This document shows, in pieces, positions 22,255 to 31,234 of a DNA stretch of 64,000 nucleotides. Source of the stretch: Giardia muris. Its lineage: Eukaryota; Fornicata; Diplomonadida; Hexamitidae. The first letter of the stretch is position 1. Each line of letters starts with the position of its first letter. The DNA lies in the NCBI GenBank assembly GCA_006247105.1, contig CM016926.1:1-64000 (forward strand), written 5' to 3'. Below the pieces are notes generated by a model, which saw only the letters and a program-made list of their open reading frames with translations, made no database searches and was not told where the DNA came from. Made by a program: the position numbers and the translations under genes.

Positions 22255-24250
22255 TCACTTCCCCCTGCACCCGAACCACCAACCGAGGAAGCCCCCGAGG
22301 CCTCCCAGCACCAGCAGGACGGCAATGACGATTCCCGCAATGGCACCCCCCGAGAGCCCCGAGAAGGACGAAGAAGACCCCGAGACGCTGTCGGGAGCAC
22401 AGACCGAGGGAGTGCCGGTCGGGGCCTGTCCGTTCGCACAGAGGGTGCAGGCGGTGGCTCCTGTGCACCCCACGCAGTTATCGATGACCGTCGAGCAAGC
22501 CTTGCAGGAGTTGGAGTCGGAGTAGTGTCCGAAGACACAGCCTCCGGTGCACGTCTTCCCGTCTGTTCCGCAGTCATTGCATCCATTCGAGCAGGGGACG
22601 AAGCCCTTTGAGCCGTCCTTGTAGAAGCCGGAGTTCGAGGCGGGCGTCGTGCAGCCTCCATTGTTGTCGGCCGTGGTGCAGACTTTCTGACCGAGTGTGT
22701 CATCGGTCGAGTAGCACCCCCCGTTGAGGAGGAAGTACTTCCCGTTGCTGTCATTGCACCCCGAGCAGGCCGTCCTCCCCCCGTTGGGGACGCAGTTCGA
22801 CTCTCCCAACCGGGACGACGGGAGGGCCGTGCAGGTCCCGTTGATGGGGACGCTTCCGGTCGGACACTCGGAACAGACGAGGCTCTCCCCGATAAGGAAG
22901 GTCTTCCCGTCCGCACAGAGCCCGAAGGCGCCCGAGTTCCGAGGGCTGTAGCAACCACCGCTGGCCGGCATGAATCCCCCCTTGCAGCCCGAACAGACCC
23001 CATTCGAGGCTGTGCAGACCCCGGCGTATCCTGTCGCCTTCTCGCACCTCCCGTTGATCGGAACGTCGTTCGTTCCGCACTTCGTCGCCACGGCCCGGCC
23101 CCCGAGAAGCGCGCAGGTCACAACTCCTTGCAGGCCCCCGTCCTCGAGGCAGGACAGGAGGCTCGTCCCGTTCAGATAGAGGCCATCTCCGGGCTTGGTG
23201 CAGAGGCCCCCGGAGGCGGACGAGCACTGGTCGGAGTATGTAGTGGTCGTGTAGCAGCCCCCCTTGAAGAGGAAGTGGGTGTCGGCACACTTCGTGCAGG
23301 CGCCCCCGCTCTTCTCGGTGCATGCAGTAGCGCTCTCTGTGCACGCCTCGTCGACGGGATACTTCCCCGTCTTGCACTGGGAGCAGACGACCTTCGTCCC
23401 GAAGGCGGCGTACTTCTCGCAGTCCTGAACCCCGTCGTGCTGGAGACATCCGATGATCTCCGTCCCCCTCTTGACCGTCAGGGCGTCGTTCCCGCAGGCC
23501 GTGCACTGAACCCCTCCGTCCTTGGCCGTGCATGTCTGACAATTCTCGACACCTCCTGGGGCCGTCGAGCAACTGAGGCAGGCCGATGAGGCGATGACGA
23601 AGCCATCGAGACAGACTGAACAGGAGGAGGCCGTGCACGTCTTGCAGCCCGAGGAGCAGGCCTTGCATGATTTGTCGGTCGAGTCGAGGAAGTAGCCAGA
23701 CTTGCACTCTGAGCAGGCGGAGGAGGAGCACGTCTTGCAATTGGTGTCGGTGCAAGCTGTGCATGTATTGCTATCGAAGTAGTAGCCCTCGTCACAAGAG
23801 TCGCAGTGAGTGGCCGAGGTCGAGCACGTCTTGCAGGTCGAGTCGCAGAGAGAGCAAGCATCAGTCGTCGCAGTCGCAGCAGCATTGGGGAAGAGCCCGT
23901 CTCCGCACGTCGTGCACTTGAAGGTGTCAGTGGCATCCGTTGCCGTGCAGACGGGGCTGCCGGCCTTAGCCTCGTAGCAGCCCCCCTGGAAGAGGACGAA
24001 GGCGTCTCCGCACTTCCCGCACTTCGTTGCACTGTCCTCAAGCTCAGTGCTGGCATCCTTCTTGCATGCTGCTTTAGTAGTGTCGTCCACTGCTGCGCAG
24101 TTTCCATTGATGGGGACGTTCCCCGCATCGCACTCCGTGCAGACCTGCGTGCTCCCGAACTTCAGGCACTTGTTCGTTCCGCAGTTCGTTATGGCAGGAC
24201 TGCAGGCAGCCAGAGCGGGAGCGGCTCGAGCCTTCCCTCCCCTTCACCAT
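22255..24250 (-). pseudogene. VSP unit 12, long class, no in-frame junction ATG
   Basis: About 662 codons are open from 24243 to TGA at 22255-22257. An in-frame TGA lies at 24244-24246 and the first GTG at 24090. The frame begins ARAAPALAACSPAITNCG, which looks like the tail end of a signal peptide and cleavage site and suggests that truncation fell inside the leader. The ectodomain is a different class, with closely packed CKTC repeats (DSTCKTCSTSATHCDSC, TNCKTCSSSACSEC) and GGCY motifs. The Ser run is shorter before the common membrane helix. Nearly identical to unit 14. Confidence 0.78.
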
Positions 24251-24254
24251 TCAC

Positions 24255-26190
24255 TCACTTCCCCCTGCATCCGAACCACCAACCGAGGAAGCCCCCGAGA
24301 CCTCCCAGGACCAGCAGGACGGCAATGACGATCCCCGCAATGGCACCCCCCGAGAGCCCCGAGGAGCTGGAGGAGGGGACGGCACTGCACTTCCCGTCGG
24401 TCGGAGCACTCCCGTCCCAGCACGTGATGCAGGCCGAGGCGGAGCACGTCGTGCAGCCACTGGGGCAGGCCGTGCAGTCAGAGGAGGAGGCGACGGAGGT
24501 CGTGTTGTAGTACCCGAGACCGCAGGACGTGCAGGCGGTCGCGTTCGTGCAGGCCCCACACCCGGCCGGACAGAGGGTGAAGACGCCTGAGGTCGTATTG
24601 AGAGGGAAGGGGGAGCCACTGGCAGCAGTAGTGCACTTCCCATTGGAGGCCGATGAGCACAGCTTGCTCCCGACGGAGTTCGAGGTCGTGGGATAGCAGC
24701 CCCCCTCGAAGAGGAAGTAGCTGACGCTCCCAACAGTCGAACAGTTCTCGCACCTCGTGGCGGTCCCGTCGACAGGAGTCGTCCCGTCGGCCTTCATGCA
24801 GACGTCGTTGGTGGTCGTCCTCGAGATGGTCGAGCTGACCTCGAGGCACGTCCCGTCGATCGGAACACTTCCCTTCTTGCACTCCTTGCACACCAGGGCC
24901 TCCCCGACGAGAAGCTGGTTGCTCCTGGCACAGAGGCCCGTCTTGTCCGCATCGAAGGAGGAGAGGCAGGAGGAGTTGGAGAGCATGCATCCGTTGAGGC
25001 AGGACGTGCAGGAGAAGGACCCGGAGTAGGTGCAGGTGTTGCAGTTCGCCTTCCCGTTCGTCGCGTCCCCGCAGAGGTAGAGCTTCTTGTCCTTGAGGAA
25101 GGCGATGGAGGTCGAGGTCGAGCAGGTCCCGTCTGCCGCCCGAGTCGTCATTGCCGTGCACAGCTTGTTCCCGGGCTCCTTTGACTGGTTGTAGCACCCC
25201 CCGTTGAAGAGGAAGTGGGTGCTCGAGGACCCACAGGAGTTGCAGACCCCGACCTGAGTGTCCTTTTGGCTCGTCGTGCATGAGCTGGTCGGATCGGCCT
25301 TCCCCCCTTCCACCTTTATACACCTCCCGTCGACGGGGGCGAGCCCCTTCCCGCACTTACCGCAGAGGACCTCGGACCAGCCCGGGACGGAGAAGGACTC
25401 GAGGCAGATCCCGAGGCTCTTGAGGCTCTCGGGGCTAAAGCAGCCGTCGTGGAAGAAGAGGCTCCCCTCCTTGCAGGCCGTGCACTTCCCGGCATTGGAG
25501 GCAGGGGTGCAGGAGGAGGCACTGTCCTTGAGGACGCACTTCCCGTCGACGGGGACGTGAGTGGCAGCATTGCACTCGAGACACACGAAGCTGGTCCCGA
25601 TCTGCATGCAGCTCTTGCAGTTCTTGTCCGATGAGCAGCTGACACAGGAGGTGATCGTTGGTGCATCGAGGCTCTCCACGACAGGCCCGAATCCGGAGGC
25701 GCACTCCGTGCAGGTCGGCTTGTCGGCGGCGGGGGAGGTGCAGGTCTTGCAGTTGGGAACCCCGTTCGTCTCGTCATCACAGGTGTAGAGGCCTGTTGGA
25801 GCATCCTTGCTCCCCTTCACGAAGATGCCTGCCGTAGTATCAGCCCTCTCTGAGCACTTCCCGTTCGATGCCGTCTTGCAGAGAGCAGCGCCCTCGCCTC
25901 CACTGGCCTGGTTGTAGCACCCCCCGTAGAAGAGGAAGTAGGTGTTGGAGCCCCCAGTGACCGATGCAGTGCAGTCCGTGCAGGCCCCATTGTTGCCCTT
26001 CGTACAATGATCCGTCGCCTCTGTTGGGGCCTTGCACGTCCCGTCGATCGAGGCCTCGTTCGCGGTCGCGCACTCCTTGCAGACCTTCCCCAGCGTCCCG
26101 AGGTCGAGGCAGCTCCCCGTCTTGCAGTTGCCTGATGCCGTCCCTTCCGTACACGTGAGGTCCCTCGCGTTCTTCCCTCCCCTTCACCAT
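24255..26190 (-). pseudogene. VSP unit 13, no in-frame ATG
   Basis: About 642 codons are open from 26183 to TGA at 24255-24257, with TGA at 26184-26186 in phase upstream and the first GTG at 25820. The 5' segment differs from unit 11 by an insertion of nine codons (EATDHCTKGNNGACTDC, VTGGSNTYFLFYGG). The remainder is close to unit 11, so units 13+14 are a copy of units 11+12 with one exchanged 5' block. Confidence 0.78.
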
Positions 26191-26194
26191 TCAC

Positions 26195-28190
26195 TCACTT
26201 CCCCCTGCATCCGAACCACCAACCGAGGAAGCCCCCGAGACCTCCCAGGACCAGCAGGACGGCGATGACGATCCCCGCAATGGCACCCCCCGAGAGCCCC
26301 GAGGAGGACGAAGAAGACCCCGAGACGCTGTCGGGAGCACAGACCGAGGGAGTGCCGGTCGGGGCCTGTCCGTTCGCACAGAGGGTGCAGGCGGTGGCTC
26401 CTGTGCACCCCACGCAGTTATCGATGACCGTCGAGCAAGCCTTGCAGGAGTTGGAGTCGGAGTAGTGTCCGAAGACACAGCCTCCGGTGCACGTCTTCCC
26501 GTCTGTTCCGCAGTCATTGCATCCATTCGAGCAGGGGACGAGGCCCTTCGAGCCGTCCTTGTAGAAGCCGGAGTTCGAGGCGGGCGTCGTGCAGCCTCCA
26601 TTGTTGTCGGCCGTGGTGCAGACCTTCTGACCGAGTGTGTCATCGGTCGAGTAGCACCCCCCGTTGAGGAGGAAGTACTTCCCGTTGCTGTCATTGCACC
26701 CCGAGCAGGCCGTCCTCCCCCCGTTGGGGACGCAGTTCGACTCTCCCAACCGGGACGACGGGAGGGCCGTGCAGGTCCCGTTGATGGGGACGCTTCCAGT
26801 CGGACACTCGGAACAGACGAGGCTCTCCCCGATAAGGAAGGTCTTCCCGTCCGCACAGAGCCCGAAGGCGTCCGAGTTCCGAGGGCTGTAGCAACCACCG
26901 CTGGCCGGCATGAAGCCCCCCTTGCAGCCCGAGCAGACCCCACTCGAGGCTGTGCAGACCCCGGCGTATCCTGTCGCCTTCTCGCACCTCCCGTTGATCG
27001 GAACGTCGTTCGTTCCGCACTTCGTCGCCACGGCCCGGCCCCCGAGAAGCGCGCAGGTCACAACTCCTTGCAGGCCCCCGTCCTCGAGGCAGGACAGGAG
27101 GCTCGTCCCGTTCAGATAGAGGCCATCTCCGGGCTTGGTGCAGAGGCCCCCGGAGGCGGACGAGCACTGGTCGGAGTATGTAGTGGTCGTGTAGCAGCCC
27201 CCCTTGAAGAGGAAGTGGGTGTCGGCACACTTCGTGCAGGCGCCCCCGCTCTTCTCGGTGCATGCAGTAGCGCTCTCTGTGCACGCCTCGTCGACGGGAT
27301 ACTTCCCCGTCTTGCACTGGGAGCAGACGACCTTCGTCCCGAAGGCGGCGTACTTCTCGCAGTCCTGAACCCCGTCGTGCTGGAGACATCCGATGATCTC
27401 CGTCCCCCTCTTGACCGTCAGGGCGTCGTTCCCGCAGGCCGTGCACTGAACCCCTCCGTCCTTGGCCGTGCATGTCTGACAATTCTCGACACCTCCTGGG
27501 GCCGTCGAGCAACTGAGGCAGGCCGATGAGGCGATGACGAAGCCATCGAGACAGACTGAACAGGAGGAGGCCGTGCACGTCTTGCAGCCCGAGGAGCAGG
27601 CCTTGCATGATTTGTCGGTCGAGTCGAGGAAGTAGCCAGACTTGCACTCTGAGCAGGCGGAGGAGGAGCACGTCTTGCAATTGGTGTCGGTGCAAGCTGT
27701 GCATGTATTGCTATCGAAGTAGTAGCCCTCGTCACAAGAGTCGCAGTGAGTGGCCGAGGTCGAGCACGTCTTGCAGGTCGAGTCGCAGAGAGAGCAAGCA
27801 TCAGTCGTCGCAGTCGCAGCAGCATTGGGGAAGAGCCCGTCTCCGCACGTCGTGCACTTGAAGGTGTCAGTGGCATCCGTTGCCGTGCAGACGGGGCTGC
27901 CGGCCTTAGCCTCGTAGCAGCCCCCCTGGAAGAGGACGAAGGCGTCTCCGCACTTCCCGCACTTCGTTGCACTGTCCTCAAGCTCAGTGCTGGCATCCTT
28001 CTTGCATGCTGCTTTAGTAGTGTCGTCCACTGCTGCGCAGTTTCCATTGATGGGGACGTTCCCCGCATCGCACTCCGTGCAGACCTGCGTGCTCCCGAAC
28101 TTCAGGCACTTGTTCGTTCCGCAGTTCGTTATGGCAGGACTGCAGGCAGCCAGAGCGGGAGCGGCTCGAGCCTTCCCTCCCCTTCACCAT
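26195..28190 (-). pseudogene. VSP unit 14, long class, no in-frame junction ATG
   Basis: About 662 codons are open from 28183 to TGA at 26195-26197, with an in-frame TGA at 28184-28186. It is the copy of unit 12 at an offset of 3940 bases. The few differences I see are scattered single bases, for example in the CRPGGF/CKGGF region near 26910 and the Ser run near 26300. The leader-like edge ARAAPALAAC is present here too. Confidence 0.78.
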
Positions 28191-28194
28191 TCAC

Positions 28195-29724
28195 TCACTT
28201 CCCCCTGCATCCGAACCACCAACCGAGGAAGCCCCCGAGACCTCCCAGGACCAGCAGGACGGCAATGACGATCCCCGCAATGGCACCCCCCGAGAGCCCC
28301 GAGGAGCTGGAGGAGGGGGGAGGGGGGCAGACATCGTTGGTGGGAGTGGAGCCGTCCCAGCAGAGGGTGCACTTGTCGGCAGTGCACGTCGTGCAGCCCG
28401 AGATGACCGAGGAGCACGCCTTGCAGGTCGTGGTGGCCCCGCTCGTCTCCGCGACGTACCCGAAGGTGCAGGCGGTGCAGGTGGTGGAGGAGGTGCACTG
28501 GCAGCCCCCGGGGCACTGGACGATGTTCCCGTTGTCGAGGTAGAAGCCCGAGTCAGTCTTGACAGCTGTGCAGTTCCCGGTCTTGACGTCGTTCGGATCG
28601 CAGATGGCGCCCCCAACAGTCCCGGCCGCGTCGTAGCAGCCCCCGTTCAGGAGGAAGTAGTTGGTCCCGGCGCACTTCTCGCACTTCGTGGCAGAGGTCC
28701 CGACCTTCGTCCCGCTCCCATCGAGGCAGATGTTGGTGTTCGCCAGCCTCGTCCCCGTGTTCACCATCTTCAGGGGCGTGCAGGTCCCGTCGAGGGGCAC
28801 GGAGCCCTTCCCACACTCCTTGCAGACGCTGACCTGTCCGACGACGAACTGGTTGCTCTTGGAGCAGAGGCCGATGGTGGCCGCCTTCTCGGGACTGAGG
28901 CAGATCCCGAAGTAGTCCATGAAGCCGTTCTTGCAGCCCCCGTTCGTCACGACGGCCCCGACGATCGGATCCGTGCTCTTCAGACAGGTCCCGTCGATGG
29001 GGGTGTAGCCCGTCTCGCAGCCCGTGCAGATGAGCCCGAGCCCGAGGTCGACACAGCTCGTGCAGTTGGAGTGGATGGTCGAGCAGTTCGAGGTGCAGGC
29101 CTCGAAGCCGTCGAAGTTCGCGTTCGCCTTCCCCCCGAGGCCCGGCTTGCAGGCCGTGCAGATCTTCTCGTCTGTGTCGCACGTCTTGCAGTTGGTGACG
29201 GTGCAGACCTCGCATGTATCGGTGTCGAGCTTGTACCCGGCAGAGCATTTGGAGCAGGCGTTCCCGGCATCAGCAGCGACGTCGCAGTTGGTGCACTTGG
29301 GGTCAGTGCAGGAGACGCAGGTCCCGTCAGCTTTCGGAAGGAAGTTCTCGTTGCACGTCAAGCACTTCGTGTTGTCGTCGTTGCACGTCTGACAGTTCTG
29401 GATGGTGCACGCAGAGGGAGGAGTTGGAGTCGGAGTCGAGGCCACACAGTTCGACTTGTCATCTGAGAGGGTGAAGCCGGGGTTGCAGGAAGCACACTTG
29501 TTGTCAGAACTCGCCGTGGCACAGTTGGTGCAGGCGGCACAGGAGTAGCAGTTGGAGCCGTCCGAGTCCTTGAGGTAGCCGTCGTTGCAGGTGTCGCACT
29601 TCGTGTCATCACCACTGACGCATGCCTGACAGTTCTGTACAGTGCACGTCGTCCTCGCCCTTGTGCACTCCCCCGTTCCGGCTCCTTCCGTGCACGTGAG
29701 GTCTCTCGCGTTCTTCACCTCCAT
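28195..29724 (-). pseudogene. VSP unit 15, 5'-most unit of the array
   Basis: This unit heads the array. The frame to TGA at 28195-28197 is intact. The first plausible start is an ATG at 29722-29724 (MEVKNARDLTCTEG), giving 509 residues, again with no hydrophobic leader. Homology to the 5' edge of other units begins at GTGAAGAACGCGAGAG. Upstream the same frame stays open for about 88 codons but encodes unremarkable, leaderless sequence. Ectodomain features peculiar to it are VQNCQACVSGDDTKC, a Pro/Thr stretch (STPTPTPPSAC) and CTSSTTCTAC. No promoter-like element is obvious upstream. Confidence 0.75.
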
Positions 29725-31055
29725 CGAGCCCTCGAGGACGTCGATCTCCGGTACTGCCCTCCCGGAGGAGCGGTCGATCGTCCCGAGCATTGCGGGTCGT
29801 CTGGGCTCAGACCTCAGGCATGACGATCCCATTGGGTGGTGCGAAGACCGATCCTCCTGGAGCGGACCTGGTTGGGAGCTGCTGGATGGTCCTGAGTTGT
29901 GTGGTCTTGCACTAAGGTCTGGGATGAGAGGGGAGGGGCCTGTCAGGCTGCGGTCGAGGAGGCGGGCTCTATGACGACTCCTCACCAAGTCCTCTCCCCA
30001 TCTGTCGGCAGGACTCCGAGCTCCTGGACGTCTGGTGCGTCCTCCCAGTGGTCCCGTCCCTGAGCCACGGTCTGAAGGGCGTGAGGAGCCACAAACCGGG
30101 CCCTGCTCGAAGTCCTTCGTTCGTCAACGATCTGCAGGACAGGCCTCCTCTCGTGGCCAGGATCACACGTCCACGACCTCTTCCATATCTCCTCGGATGC
30201 TCCCGTCCCTCCAAACTCATACTTGGTGGGCAACGAGGACAGACAGCACGGCCTTCTTGTCGTCCCCTGCCCCGAGGGAAGGCTCGAAGTGGTCATGATG
30301 GGGACTGCTTCTCGACTTCCGGAGAGGAGTAGTGGACGAGGTATCCCGACGTCATGCCTCTTCGACTCCTCGAACGAGCCAGGACTGAGAGTCCTCACGA
30401 AGGTCACGACCTCGAGGAGGAGCGGGGAGAGTCGTCTGTAATCCCAGAGCCACGGGCCGAGATGAGTCGACAGGAAGGGACGTCCGTCATCCAGCACAAG
30501 GGCCCTGGCCTCTCGATCCCAAGGACCTTGCAGGCACGGTTCCCGGTGCTCGTCGTGTGGTCCCATCTGAAGAACTGAGTCATGAGACACCCGTTGATGG
30601 AACAGGGGTGATGAGGACTGCAGTGTGACGGGAGGTGCCCACAAGGACGCCGTAGAGTGGATGGACGAGCCGCCTCGTGCAGGAATGGGGCCACGGGACG
30701 GGCCACCGGTGTGGAAGGACGGACGGGAGAGGGGAGCAGCAGGTCGTCATCAGGCCGGGCAGTCTGGAAGGACTGAAGAGCATCGTAGGCACCACTGGTT
30801 CCGGACAGCAGTGATGACTTCTGGTGCAGGACGGGTCGTTGTCGTCCCAGGCCGTGAGCCCGCCCACATTGGATGACTCCGGCTCCTCCTTGGCAGAGAT
30901 GGGACGTGTCCCTCCCCAACGGCCAGGGAGAGAGGACGAGCATAAGTCGGGGGCGTCTCCCTTCTGAGTCTGGATGCGAGTTGCACGTCAGCCAGCTTGG
31001 ACCCACGCCTCCTCGGATGGGCCGGGAGGCTCTCCGCCCCGTCATTGAGTGGGTG
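29725..31055. other. Array-to-core flank with no supportable gene
   Basis: About 1.3 kb of GC-rich sequence upstream of VSP unit 15 and of the ankyrin-kinase gene (the two are divergent). Long frames exist on both strands, but they overlap one another, start at TTG or GTG, and show no motif, repeat or hydrophobic segment. It is where a promoter for the array would have to lie. I see no AT-rich initiator close to unit 15. Confidence 0.5.
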
Positions 31056-31234
31056 GGGGGCTATAAGGGGAGACTGATGACCAGTGGGAGCTCATCCAGG
31101 GACGAGAGCACCCCGAGGAGAGCTGTGGGCCTCCCGTCCTCGGGGCAGGTAGGTGGTAGTGGTTGGATGCCCAGAGTGTCAGATGGGAGCCTCAGTGGAA
31201 GGCTGGTGAAGGGGATGTTTGATGTTCAAAAATG
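31056..31234 (+). repeat. Right copy of the conserved upstream element (inverted repeat with 1949-2127)
   Basis: From CTATAAGGGG at 31061 to the ATG at 31232 this matches the reverse complement of 1951-2122 with about five mismatches and no gaps. Both copies place CTATAAGGGG 171 bases before the ATG and end TTTGATGTTCAAAAATG. Conservation here is higher than in the ankyrin coding sequence that follows. It is probably the promoter/leader of this ankyrin family, or a recent conversion tract. A short upstream open frame starting at the ATG near 31077 is kept in both copies but its residues are not specially conserved. Confidence 0.75.

Larger units (their letters stand above)
20342..28190 (-). 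repeat. 3.9-kb higher-order tandem duplication (units 11+12 and 13+14)
   Basis: Units 12 and 14 align at a constant offset of 3940 with few differences. Units 11 and 13 align at an offset of 3913 over their 3' three quarters and then diverge in the 5' block, where unit 13 is 27 bases longer. The duplicated segment thus spans two different VSP classes and was partly rewritten afterwards. Confidence 0.82.
3403..29724 (-). repeat. Tandem array of 15 signal-peptide-less VSP units
   Basis: Fifteen consecutive VSP-like frames run head to tail on the minus strand with only 4 bases (7 in one case) between the stop of one and the junction ATG of the next. All share an almost invariant 3' end: a Ser run, a helix containing GGAIAGIVIAVLLVLGGLGG, then WWFGCRGK and stop. 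The ectodomains are full of CXXC pairs and carry GGCY motifs (FLFNGGCY, FLLNGGCY, FLFYGGCY), as known for Giardia VSPs. None starts with a hydrophobic signal peptide: homology begins right after where one would end (KNARxLxC or KARAxxxC). Stop, AGTGAAT poly(A) signal and ATG are fused in the junction TGAGTGAATGGTGAAGGGG, leaving no room for a promoter. Three unit classes recur: a class of about 630 residues (units 1, 3, 6, 9, 11, 13), one of about 500 (units 2, 4, 5, 7, 8, 10), and one of about 660 (units 12, 14); unit 15 stands alone. I infer a silent donor archive. Confidence 0.88.

Noticed and set aside
26465..27529. 354-codon plus-strand frame
   Set aside because: Antisense shadow of unit 14; the equivalent frame in near-identical unit 12 is split, so it is not conserved.
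29725..29988. Upstream extension of VSP unit 15 to a TTG at 29988
   Set aside because: TTG is not a credible start, and the extension shows neither leader nor VSP-like cysteines.
30404..31045. 214-codon minus-strand frame in the flank
   Set aside because: No motif, improbable composition (Pro/Arg/Ser/His), non-ATG start, and overlaps other equally long frames.
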